DNA of 7,436 bases from Lentisphaeria bacterium (GCA_017540385.1 JAFYBD010000122.1:1-7436); one strand, 5' to 3'; shown: positions 1-6,141, numbered from the stretch's first letter. Program-made: numbers and translations. Notes: a model not told the origin generated them from the letters alone.

Positions 1-99
1 GGCGATGCGCAGTTTGTCGTCCTTGGAGAACGAGACATGTTCTCCCTGGGCGCCATCGCGAAGCGTGGAGTCGTAGATGAGGATTTTGTTGTCTGGCAT
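1..99 (-). CDS. cimA: Citramalate synthase-type enzyme (HMGL-like family), N-terminal fragment
   Basis: Only the first 33 codons are in the window; the gene continues past the left edge. Enzymes of this family condense acetyl-CoA with a 2-keto acid. The citramalate synthase branch uses pyruvate and feeds isoleucine synthesis. The visible protein carries the family's first strand and active-site motif, IYDSTLRDGAQGE (residues 8-20). R14 is the expected catalytic arginine and D15 the expected metal ligand. The following VSFS-x2-DKLRIA stretch is typical of the citramalate synthase (CimA/LeuA2) group rather than classical LeuA. The start is supported by an AAAGGA ribosome site (plus-strand 108-113) about 8 nt upstream and by an AT-rich promoter beyond it. 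A 2-isopropylmalate or homocitrate synthase cannot be fully excluded from 33 residues, but the match is strong. Confidence 0.85.
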   Translation of the reverse strand, partial: MPDNKILIYDSTLRDGAQGEHVSFSKDDKLRIA

Positions 100-124
100 G
101 GCGTGATTCCTTTGTAAAAGAAAA

Positions 125-152
125 AATATAACCCAGAAACAGCAGAAAACAA
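125..152 (-). promoter_or_regulatory. Putative sigma70-type promoter of the citramalate synthase gene
   Basis: Read on the minus strand, TTGTTT (147-152) and TATATT (125-130) are separated by 16 bp. Transcription would start near 118, giving a leader of about 20 nt that contains the ribosome site. The -10 box matches the consensus well and the -35 box is weak. A 7-bp inverted repeat (CCGGAAA at 153-159, TTTCCGG at 178-184) abuts the upstream edge of the -35 box and could be an operator; that is inference. Confidence 0.45.
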
Positions 153-297
153 CCGGAAATCAGTTTTTTTTTCGTGTTTTCCGGCGTTTTCATGGAAAAT
201 AACGGCGCCACGGTCCGAAAATTGCACGCAACGATGCGAAAAGATGCGGAAAAGATTCAGACGGAAAAAAGAGCGGGCGGACGGCCGATGCGATGCG

Positions 298-1482
298 TCA
301 GACCGCGGCGTCGTCCTGTTTTGCGGGTTCCTCGGTCGGGGCGGTGGCTTCCGCGGGCTTTTTTGCGCGGAGGAGGATGAATCCGCCGACGAATGCCGTG
401 AAGGGCGCGACGAGCACGAGTCCGAAGCTGCCGACGAGCGTCTTCACCGCTTCGGAGGCGACGTAGGGATTGTTGATGAAGTCGAGCGGGCCGACTCCCT
501 GGGCGGCGAACGTCATCATGAGCGTGAGGTAGCCGCCGGAATACGCCAGCAGCAGGGTCGTGGTCATGGTGCCGACCACGCTGCGGCCGATGTTCAGGCC
601 GGACCCGATGAGTTCGTGCCGCTGGATGTCGGGGCGTTTCTGGAGGATTTCGACCATGCCTGCGGCCACGTCCATCGCGAGGTCCATGACGGCTCCGGAG
701 CTGGAGAGGAAGATCGCGCCGATGTAGATGTCCGGCAGGCTGAGGAATTCGTAGCCGGAGTACAGGAGCGTCTGGGCGTACGGCATCATGCCGCCGTTGA
801 TCTTGAAGAGCTTCGTGAAGACGTACGCCATGAGGCAGCTCGCGAGCACGCCCAGGATCGCGCCGAAGAACGCCGTCACCCCCTTGCGGGTCATTCCCGC
901 GACCAGGAAGATGATGACCGCGCTCAGCAGCGTGACCGCCGCGAACGTGATGACGAGCACGTTTCCGCCCTTCAGCGCGAGCGGGATCACGAGTTTCCAG
1001 ATGACCAGGCAACTGAAGACGAACGACAGCAGGGCGTTGAACCCGGTGATGCCGCCGAAGACGAGCAGAAGCAGCGAGAAGAGCCCGAAGAGCAGGAGGG
1101 CGTTCCCGATGCGGTAGTGGTCCTGCGCGACGACCGTGAAGGATTCGTCGACGCCGTACGGGATGGCAGCGAGCGCGAGGTCGCCGGGCTCGAACACCTT
1201 GTCGAGCTCCATGTTCGCGCGGATGATGTTCGTGCCGTTGAACTCGCGTCCCTTGTACGGCCCTTCCAGGATTCTCAGGCGGACATGCTGTTCGCCTTTG
1301 CGCAGCAGTCCGATGGTGAAGATGTTGGAGTTGTCGACGGAGAGGACGCGGGCTTTGCACTTGACTCCCTCCGGGGGCGCGGCCTGGTGGAGGACGTCAA
1401 GAAACCACAGAGCGACGCAGGCAAGGAGGAAAAAGACCACCATGACTGCGTCGCGTCTGGATATTTTCCAATGCTTGAACAT
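298..1482 (-). CDS. YibE/F-family multi-spanning membrane protein
   Basis: A 394-residue integral membrane protein of the YibE/F-like family. The molecular function of this family is not established; it may be a transporter. A first helix lies at about 12-30. A soluble, strand-rich domain follows at about 38-125, probably outside the cytoplasm. Further helices lie near 128-146, 148-170, 174-195, 200-222, 250-269, 299-320 and 347-372, and the tail (373-394) is rich in Ala, Pro, Glu and Lys. The family signature is clear: SSSGAVMDLAMDVAAGM (260-276) and GRSVVGTMTTTLLLAYSGG (299-317). The gene starts 24 bp after the phosphatase stop codon on the same strand and has no visible promoter, so it is probably co-transcribed. 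No Shine-Dalgarno sequence precedes the ATG: the upstream stretch is C-rich. It may therefore rely on translational coupling. Downstream, a GC-rich stretch followed by T6 (minus strand, 265-270) could end the transcript, but its hairpin is weak. Confidence 0.9.
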   Translation of the reverse strand: MFKHWKISRRDAVMVVFFLLACVALWFLDVLHQAAPPEGVKCKARVLSVDNSNIFTIGLLRKGEQHVRLRILEGPYKGREFNGTNIIRANMELDKVFEPGDLALAAIPYGVDESFTVVAQDHYRIGNALLLFGLFSLLLLVFGGITGFNALLSFVFSCLVIWKLVIPLALKGGNVLVITFAAVTLLSAVIIFLVAGMTRKGVTAFFGAILGVLASCLMAYVFTKLFKINGGMMPYAQTLLYSGYEFLSLPDIYIGAIFLSSSGAVMDLAMDVAAGMVEILQKRPDIQRHELIGSGLNIGRSVVGTMTTTLLLAYSGGYLTLMMTFAAQGVGPLDFINNPYVASEAVKTLVGSFGLVLVAPFTAFVGGFILLRAKKPAEATAPTEEPAKQDDAAV

Positions 1483-1506
1483 GGGAAAATGGGGTGTGAA
1501 ATCAGC

Positions 1507-3102
1507 TTACTTCACGGGGACGGAGACGATAGCCTTCAGCTTCTTGGCGATTTCGGAGTTTTCGTACATGCCGGTGAAGAGGTTGGAATTCACGCCGTAG
1601 GCGCTGGTGTCGACGGGGAGGGCGGTATGGGCGCCGCTGGTCCAGCCGACGGAGCACTTGTTGTCGAAGATCGCCACGACGGTGTTCGCCACGGCGTCGC
1701 CGCCGCCGCCGAAACCGCCTGCGCGCTTGCCGTTCGGGAACTGGCGGTTGAACGCATCCTCGATGCGGTCCTGTTCGGACTTGGAGAGGACGAGGGTGAG
1801 TTTGCGGCGGGCTTCATTGTCCTTGGTACGGAGGATGACCTTGGTCTGCTCGGCGGGCTTGGCTTCATTGGCACTGGCCGCGCCTTCGGGCTGTTTGGCT
1901 CCGGGGTACTTGTCGAAGATCAGGCCGAAGTTCTCGGTGATGAGCGGCTTGATGTCGTCGAACTTGATGGTCTTCTCTTCCGCGTTGGCCTGGTTCTGGT
2001 TGTCGTTGTTTCTGCCGGGAGGGCCGAAGCGACGGGGACCGAGGATGCTGTCGGCGAAACGGTTGACTCTGCTCTTGAATTCGTCGACGGAGCACTTCTG
2101 GTTGGCGAGGAGGTAGATGGAGGATTCGTATTCGGTGTTCGCGAAGCCGAGGGTCAGACCGCCGGTCTCGTGGTCACCGGTGACGACGACGAGGGTGTCG
2201 TTCGGATGCTTCTTCGCGAAGTCCATGATGACGGTCACGGCGCGGTCCATCTCCATGGTCTCGCGGAGGCTGGCGCCGGCGTCGTTGGCGTGTCCGTGGT
2301 GGTCGATGTTGCCGCCTTCGACCATGACGAAGAACGGCTTGTTCTTCAGCATGAGGAAGTCGATGCACTGCTGGGTGTATTCGGCGAGGCCCCACTCGTC
2401 GGCGGGCTTGTCGATGGCGTACGGGAGCTGGCCGTTGTGGCCGCGGACGAAGAGCTTGTCGGCCTTTCTCAGGTCGACTTTCGGGACCTCGGCGCTATAC
2501 GCCACGGTGTAGCCCTTTTGTTCGGCGATCTTGTAGATGTCGTTGTCGCCGTTGCGGTTGCCCTGCAGGCCGCCGCCGCCGAAGTAATCGAACCCGGAGT
2601 TCACGAGGTCGAGCCCGATGTCATAGTAGTTGTCGCGGCTGACATTGTGCGCGTAGAACGACGCCGGGGTGGCGTGGTTGATGGTGATGCTGGTGAGGAT
2701 GCCGATGGAGCGTCCGTTCTTCTTGGCGACTTCCGCGACGGATTCGAGCTTGCGCTTGCCCTCGCCGTCCATGCCGATGCGGCCGTTGTTGGTCTTCTCG
2801 CCGCAGGCGATGGCGGTTCCGCTGGCGGCGGAGTCGGTGATGAAATTGGTGAGCGAGCTGGTCTTGGAATAGCCCTGCACCGGCATGGAGTTGATGGTGA
2901 GGCCCTTGCCCGTGGTGGACTGGCTGAACTCCTCCGCCAGCATGCGCTGCGGCAGGGACATGCCGTCGCCGATGAAGAGGAAGATGTACTTGGCGGGTTT
3001 CAGGTTTTTGAACTGGTCTGCATCGTCCTGAGCAGTGACCTGCGCCGCCGACAGCGCGAGGAAAGCGCCTGCCGCGAGGGCAGCAAATAAAGAACGTTTC
3101 AT
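1507..3102 (-). CDS. Exported alkaline phosphatase (PhoA superfamily)
   Basis: A 531-residue zinc/magnesium phosphomonoesterase that should release phosphate from organic esters outside the cytoplasm. Residues 1-24 form a signal peptide: KR, a hydrophobic run, then a likely cleavage after VTA. Family motifs appear in order. IGDGM (44-48) holds metal ligand D46. TDSAASGTA (89-97) holds D90 and the nucleophile S91. NHATPASFYAH (142-152) follows. EGGNIDHHGHA (262-272) supplies E262, D267 and H271, with H268 where E. coli has Lys. TGDHETGG (308-315) supplies D310 and H311. WTSGAHT (487-493) supplies H492. All catalytic residues seem present, so it is probably active. The spacing between H311 and H492 is unusually long (181 residues; about 42 in E. 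coli PhoA) and includes Asn/Gln-rich, Ala/Glu-rich and Gly-rich patches. The start at 3102 fits the signal peptide and a good CAGGAG site. An upstream in-frame ATG at 3156 would put 18 polar residues before the signal peptide and has no support. It leads a likely operon with the YibE/F gene. Confidence 0.95.
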   Translation of the reverse strand: MKRSLFAALAAGAFLALSAAQVTAQDDADQFKNLKPAKYIFLFIGDGMSLPQRMLAEEFSQSTTGKGLTINSMPVQGYSKTSSLTNFITDSAASGTAIACGEKTNNGRIGMDGEGKRKLESVAEVAKKNGRSIGILTSITINHATPASFYAHNVSRDNYYDIGLDLVNSGFDYFGGGGLQGNRNGDNDIYKIAEQKGYTVAYSAEVPKVDLRKADKLFVRGHNGQLPYAIDKPADEWGLAEYTQQCIDFLMLKNKPFFVMVEGGNIDHHGHANDAGASLRETMEMDRAVTVIMDFAKKHPNDTLVVVTGDHETGGLTLGFANTEYESSIYLLANQKCSVDEFKSRVNRFADSILGPRRFGPPGRNNDNQNQANAEEKTIKFDDIKPLITENFGLIFDKYPGAKQPEGAASANEAKPAEQTKVILRTKDNEARRKLTLVLSKSEQDRIEDAFNRQFPNGKRAGGFGGGGDAVANTVVAIFDNKCSVGWTSGAHTALPVDTSAYGVNSNLFTGMYENSEIAKKLKAIVSVPVK

Positions 3103-3108
3103 GTGGTA

Positions 3109-3114
3109 CTCCTG
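3109..3114 (-). promoter_or_regulatory. Ribosome binding site that fixes the phosphatase start
   Basis: CAGGAG on the minus strand lies 6 nt before the ATG at 3102. It favours this start over the longer in-frame option at 3156 and places the signal peptide at the very N-terminus. Confidence 0.8.
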
Positions 3115-3164
3115 AAAACTGGATTTGTTGAGAATGGGGGGTGTGGGGTGACTCAATTACTAGT

Positions 3165-3192
3165 AAAATACTTCTTTAATCCGGTTTGTCAA
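3165..3192 (-). promoter_or_regulatory. Sigma70-type promoter of the phosphatase operon
   Basis: On the minus strand a perfect TTGACA (3187-3192) is followed after 16 bp by TATTTT (3165-3170). Transcription would start near 3158, giving a leader of about 55 nt before the phosphatase ATG. I see no convincing pair of PhoB-box half sites overlapping it, so phosphate control is not shown by the sequence. The phased A-tracts at 3205-3229 lie just upstream of the -35 box, where an UP element would act. Confidence 0.65.
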
Positions 3193-3204
3193 GCGGTTTA
3201 CCCG

Positions 3205-3229
3205 AAAAAACGGCAAAAATCGCCAAAAA
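3205..3229. other. Phased A-tracts (predicted intrinsically curved DNA)
   Basis: Three runs of A on the plus strand (A6 at 3205-3210, A5 at 3215-3219, A5 at 3225-3229) have centres about 10 bp apart, one helical turn. The last two also sit in near-repeated decamers of the form CGSCAAAAAK. A-tracts in phase bend DNA. The bend would lie between the two divergent promoters, 13-37 bp upstream of the phosphatase -35 box. The effect on transcription is inference. Confidence 0.7.
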
Positions 3230-3244
3230 GCTCCCTCGCGGGAG
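3225..3244 (-). terminator. Leftward intrinsic terminator-like hairpin in the divergent region
   Basis: On the minus strand a 5-bp GC stem (CTCCC/GGGAG) with a GNRA-type loop GCGA is followed by C and T5. This has the form of a short rho-independent terminator. It would stop leftward antisense transcripts coming from the fabH side before they reach the phosphatase promoter. The stem is short, so it may be weak. The T-run is the complement of one of the phased A-tracts, and either reading could be the functional one. Confidence 0.45.
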
Positions 3245-3273
3245 ATTGTTTCGTCCCCGCCGCCGGAAACTGC

Positions 3274-3302
3274 TTGACATTCCGCAAATCCTGTGGTATA
3301 TT
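3274..3302 (+). promoter_or_regulatory. Strong sigma70 promoter of fabH (extended -10)
   Basis: A perfect TTGACA (3274-3279), a 17-bp spacer and TATATT (3297-3302), with TG at the extended -10 position (3294-3295). Transcription would start near 3309, about 120 nt before the fabH ATG. This is the best promoter match in the window and implies a well-expressed transcript with a long leader. Confidence 0.8.
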
Positions 3303-3322
3303 AAGAAAAATCATGTTCGATT

Positions 3323-3396
3323 CAGCTCCGGTTCATGGTGAGACTCGACGGTCGGAGCTGGCCCCCGTTTCAAGGAAACAACATACGGCCGACGGC
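3323..3396 (+). other. Structured 5' leader of fabH
   Basis: The leader between the promoter and fabH contains a perfect 8-bp stem, CAGCTCCG (3323-3330) with CGGAGCTG (3353-3360), extendable by wobble pairs on both sides. A 5-bp hairpin GTTTC/GAAAC (3367-3371 and 3375-3379) and a small GCC/GGC hairpin (3388-3396) follow. It does not match a riboswitch class I recognise. It could be a cis-acting RNA or protein-binding leader, or simply chance pairing. Confidence 0.4.
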
Positions 3397-3416
3397 AGGA
3401 CGAGCCCGAGGTCAGC

Positions 3417-3422
3417 GAAGGA
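3417..3422 (+). promoter_or_regulatory. Ribosome binding site that fixes the fabH start
   Basis: GAAGGA lies 7 nt before the ATG at 3430. It supports this start over the in-frame ATG at 3313, which would add 39 polar residues not seen in the family. Confidence 0.75.
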
Positions 3423-3429
3423 TGACAAT

Positions 3430-4419
3430 ATGGGTATTCGAATCGTTGGAACAGGCTCCTATGTGCCCGCAACCATACGGACGAACGCAGACTTGGAGAA
3501 GCTCGTCGACACGAACGACGAGTGGATCCGTACCCGGACCGGCATCGAAGAACGCCGCATCGCCGGAGCCGACGAGACGTCCTCCACCATGGCCATTCAG
3601 GCCGTCGAACGCGCCCTGGCGCAGTCAGGGATCGAGGGGCAGGACCTCGACGCCATCGTCCTGGCGACCATCACCCCCGACCACATCTTCCCGAACACCG
3701 CCGCTCTCATCCAGCATCATTTCCAGTGCAAGAAGGCGTTCTGCTTCGACCTCTCCGCCGCCTGCGCCGGATTCGTCTCCGCCATGGAGACCGGATTCTC
3801 CATGATGAAGGCGTTCCCCGAGAAATACCGCCGCGTGCTCATCTGCGGCTCCGACAAGCTCTCCGTGATCGTGGACTGGACCGACCGCAATACCTGCATC
3901 CTGTTCGGCGACGGCGCGGGCTGCGTGCTGCTGGAGAACGACGGCACGGACACGCCCGACTGCCTGCTCACGAGCCGGCTCTTCGCCGACGGCGGCTACA
4001 CCGACGTGCTCCAGATCCCGGCAGGCGGCAGCTTCATGCCCGCCAGCGAGGAATCCGTGCGGAACCACAAGCACTTCATCTACATGGAGGGCCGCGAGAC
4101 CTTCAAGCTCGCCGTGAACGCCATGGTCTCCGCCAGCGAGGAAGTCCTCGCGAAGGCCGGAGTCACGACCGATCAGATCGCGCTGGTCATCCCGCATCAG
4201 GCGAACCTGCGAATCATTCAGGCCGTGGCGAAACGCCTCGGCGTCGGGGACGACCGCGTGTACTGCAATATCCAGCGCTACGGGAACACCAGTTCCGCGT
4301 CCATCGGGCTCGCGCTCGACGAAGCCTGCCGCACCGGCCGTCTCAAACGCGGCGATCTCGTGCTGTTCACCACCTTCGGCGGCGGCCTCGCCTGGGGCGC
4401 CATGCTGATCCGTTACTGA
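3430..4419 (+). CDS. fabH: Beta-ketoacyl-ACP synthase III
   Basis: A 329-residue cytoplasmic enzyme that condenses an acyl-CoA (usually acetyl-CoA) with malonyl-ACP to give acetoacetyl-ACP, the first elongation step of type II fatty acid synthesis. The length fits the family. The N-terminus has the expected GIRIVGTGSYVP strand and the TNDEWIRTRTGIEERRI segment (28-44). The catalytic triad is complete: C112 in SAACAGF, H256 in IPHQAN and N286 in YGNTSSAS. The C-terminal GGGLAWGA loop (317-324) is typical. The gene is not beside plsX, fabD or other fab genes here. It has its own strong promoter and a downstream terminator, so it appears to be a single-gene transcription unit. The frame is open far upstream, but GAAGGA and the family N-terminus fix the start at 3430. 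The substrate chain (straight or branched) cannot be read from the sequence. Confidence 0.96.
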   Translation: MGIRIVGTGSYVPATIRTNADLEKLVDTNDEWIRTRTGIEERRIAGADETSSTMAIQAVERALAQSGIEGQDLDAIVLATITPDHIFPNTAALIQHHFQCKKAFCFDLSAACAGFVSAMETGFSMMKAFPEKYRRVLICGSDKLSVIVDWTDRNTCILFGDGAGCVLLENDGTDTPDCLLTSRLFADGGYTDVLQIPAGGSFMPASEESVRNHKHFIYMEGRETFKLAVNAMVSASEEVLAKAGVTTDQIALVIPHQANLRIIQAVAKRLGVGDDRVYCNIQRYGNTSSASIGLALDEACRTGRLKRGDLVLFTTFGGGLAWGAMLIRY

Positions 4420-4433
4420 GTCATACGGACAAT

Positions 4434-4462
4434 GCGGTCTCCTCAGCGGGACCGCCTTTTTT
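4434..4462 (+). terminator. Rho-independent terminator after fabH
   Basis: A 6-bp GC-rich stem, GCGGTC (4434-4439) with GACCGC (4450-4455), is followed by C and six T. It begins 15 nt after the fabH stop codon and ends about 40 nt before the next gene. Confidence 0.85.
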
Positions 4463-4502
4463 CCGACCACACCTTTTTCATCCTCAACGCGACCGAGGTC
4501 CC

Positions 4503-5690
4503 ATGCACTCCATCTACCTGAAAGAAGGCCGTGAGAAATCCGTCCTGCGGCGTCATCCCTGGATTTTCTCCGGGGCCATCCGCCGGGTCGACGGCGCGCC
4601 CGAATGTGGCGAGACGGTCGCCGTGCGGAGCGCCGACGGCACCTTCCTCGCCCACGGCGCGTACGCTCCCGAATCGCACATCCCGGTCAAACTCTGGAAC
4701 TTCACCGAATCCGAACCCGTCGACGAGGCGTTTTTCCGCAGCCGGATCGCGTCCGCGCTGGCGCTCCGCCGGACGGTCTTCCACGGAAAACTGCCGCAGG
4801 CATACCGCCTGATCTGCGCGGAGTCGGACGGCCTCCCGGGGCTCGTCGCCGACGTCTACGGCGAATACGCCGTCTGCCAGATCACCGGGGCCGGAATGGA
4901 ACGTCACCGCGAGCTCGTCGGGCGTATCCTGCTCGACTATGTGAAAGGCGTGTACGAGCGGTCCGACGTCGACAGCCGCACGAAGGACGGATTGCCTGCG
5001 CGCACCGGGCACCTCGCCGGGGCGGAACTCCCCGACGTGCTGGAGTTCGAGGAGAACGGCCTGCTGTACCGCGCGGATTACCGGGGCGGCCACAAGACCG
5101 GGTTCTACCTCGATCAGCGCGATAACCGCCGTCTGGTGGCGGAGTGCGCCGCCGGAGCGGAAAGCGTGCTGAACTGTTTCTCCTACACCGGCGGATTCGG
5201 ACTGGCCGCGCTGAAGGGCGGCGCGAAACACGTCCTGAACGTGGATTCGTCCGAGGGCGCGCTCGCGCTGGCGCGGGGGAACGCCGCCCGGAACGGCTTC
5301 TCCGACGATGCGTTCGAGACGAAGGAAGCCGACGTGTTCCAGTTCCTGCGGAGCTGCCGCGATTCCCGGAAGAGCTTCGACCTCATCGTGCTGGACCCGC
5401 CGAAATTCGCCGAGACCGCGTCGCAGAAGGAACGTGCCGCGCGGGCGTACAAGGACGTGAATCTGCTGGCGGTGAAACTCCTGAATCCCGGCGGACAGCT
5501 CTTCACGTTCTCGTGCTCCGGGGCGATCGACGACGACCTCTTCGCGAAGATCGTGGATTCGGCTGCGTCGGATGCGCGGCGTCCGCTTCGGATCGTGCGG
5601 TGGCTCTCGCAGGGGCCGGACCATCCGGTCCTGACCTCGTTCCCGGAGGGGCGTTACCTCAAGGGACTACAGGCGGTCGCTCCCGTTTGA
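4503..5690 (+). CDS. rlmI: 23S rRNA (cytosine-C5)-methyltransferase, RlmI type
   Basis: A 395-residue class I SAM-dependent methyltransferase, almost the same length as E. coli RlmI, which methylates C5 of cytosine 1962 in 23S rRNA. An N-terminal PUA-type RNA-binding domain spans about 1-75, with RHPWIFSGAI (17-26) characteristic of the group. A central domain follows, with YRLICAESDGLPGL (101-114). The Rossmann methyltransferase domain starts near 185. It contains KTGFYLDQRDNR (198-209), the SAM loop NCFSYTGGFGLAA (224-236), the acidic NVDSS (246-250), DPPKF (298-302) and the catalytic-cysteine motif SCS (C338). GAGG lies only 4 nt before the ATG, a short but usable spacing. The gene lies after the fabH terminator and I see no clear promoter of its own, so it may depend on read-through. 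It converges on the next gene with a 9-bp gap. The exact target base is inferred from homology. Confidence 0.92.
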   Translation: MHSIYLKEGREKSVLRRHPWIFSGAIRRVDGAPECGETVAVRSADGTFLAHGAYAPESHIPVKLWNFTESEPVDEAFFRSRIASALALRRTVFHGKLPQAYRLICAESDGLPGLVADVYGEYAVCQITGAGMERHRELVGRILLDYVKGVYERSDVDSRTKDGLPARTGHLAGAELPDVLEFEENGLLYRADYRGGHKTGFYLDQRDNRRLVAECAAGAESVLNCFSYTGGFGLAALKGGAKHVLNVDSSEGALALARGNAARNGFSDDAFETKEADVFQFLRSCRDSRKSFDLIVLDPPKFAETASQKERAARAYKDVNLLAVKLLNPGGQLFTFSCSGAIDDDLFAKIVDSAASDARRPLRIVRWLSQGPDHPVLTSFPEGRYLKGLQAVAPV

Positions 5691-5701
5691 GCGGCCTGTT
5701 T
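5675..5701 (+). terminator. Possible weak terminator between convergent genes
   Basis: GGTCGCTC (5675-5682) pairs with GAGCGGCC (5689-5696), 8 bp with one G-U, around a 6-nt loop. A short TGTTT follows. The hairpin overlaps the last codons of the methyltransferase and lies at the convergent junction. The U-run is poor, so termination strength is doubtful. Confidence 0.4.
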
Positions 5702-6074
5702 ACCCCCAGCGGCGGATCAGCTTGATCGCGAGCAGGACCGCGTCCAGCGTCACGAGGATCGTCGACGCCCCCAGCATCAGCCTCAGGATCTGTTCCTGCA
5801 GGACGAACCGGTCGAACAGCCCCGGCGCGGTCCCGCGGATGAAATCGTCCCGGTCGGCGATCTGCGTCTCGATGCGGCTGAAGCGTTTCCACGGCGCGGA
5901 AACAGGCGGAGGGGAGGTCATGCGGAAAAAAGGATAGTCCAGTTCGCGCGGAGCTGGATCGTCCCGGGTCTCCGCGGAGATCCTGCGAATCCGCTTTTTC
6001 AGGTGTTCGTGCGAGAAGATCAGGAACACGAACGCCAGCAGGAAAAGAATGGTCGCGAGCAGAAAGAATATCAT
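5700..6074 (-). CDS. Small two-helix membrane protein, unknown function
   Basis: A 124-residue protein I do not recognise. Residues 1-20 form a strongly hydrophobic helix (signal anchor). A basic stretch LKKRIRR (25-31) follows, which should stay in the cytoplasm. Residues 32-96 form a soluble, charged and proline-containing region with SPPPVSAP (54-61). A second hydrophobic helix lies at about 97-118, followed by a short basic end, IRRWG. By the positive-inside rule both ends would be cytoplasmic only if the middle part forms a reentrant or surface segment, so the topology is uncertain. An in-frame ATG at 6110 would add 12 residues, but it lies upstream of the predicted transcription start, so 6074 is preferred even though its ribosome site is poor. 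Hydrophobic helices in just this frame, and a promoter ahead of it, argue that the gene is real. It is convergent with the methyltransferase and divergent from the permease. Confidence 0.7.
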   Translation of the reverse strand: MIFFLLATILFLLAFVFLIFSHEHLKKRIRRISAETRDDPAPRELDYPFFRMTSPPPVSAPWKRFSRIETQIADRDDFIRGTAPGLFDRFVLQEQILRLMLGASTILVTLDAVLLAIKLIRRWG

Positions 6075-6112
6075 GGTCCCGGCTTTGGCTTGTCTGGTGA
6101 AATGATACATAC

Positions 6113-6141
6113 ATAATACATCGCTCCGGTCGGAAAATCAA
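6113..6141 (-). promoter_or_regulatory. Sigma70-type promoter of the small membrane protein gene
   Basis: On the minus strand TTGATT (6136-6141) and TATTAT (6113-6118) are separated by exactly 17 bp. Transcription would start near 6105, about 30 nt before the preferred ATG at 6074. This excludes the ATG at 6110 as a normal start. Confidence 0.55.

Noticed and set aside
262..289. Possible rho-independent terminator after the YibE/F gene (GC-rich stretch then T6 on the minus strand).
   Set aside because: The T-run is good but only 3-bp stems can be drawn, so it is too weak to list as a terminator.
244..3090. A 948-codon open frame on the plus strand, antisense to the phosphatase and YibE/F genes.
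   Set aside because: It shadows two well-supported minus-strand genes, is rich in Asp, Glu, Gly and Val as expected of an antisense frame in GC-rich coding DNA, has no ribosome site and shows no family motif.
3158..3192. Pho box at the phosphatase promoter.
   Set aside because: Only one TTGACA-like element is present, and it is explained as the -35 box. No second half site lies 11 bp away.
3522..4502. Upstream extension of the methyltransferase frame across fabH.
   Set aside because: It is an Arg/Pro-rich shadow of fabH. The methyltransferase family start is at 4503, after the terminator.
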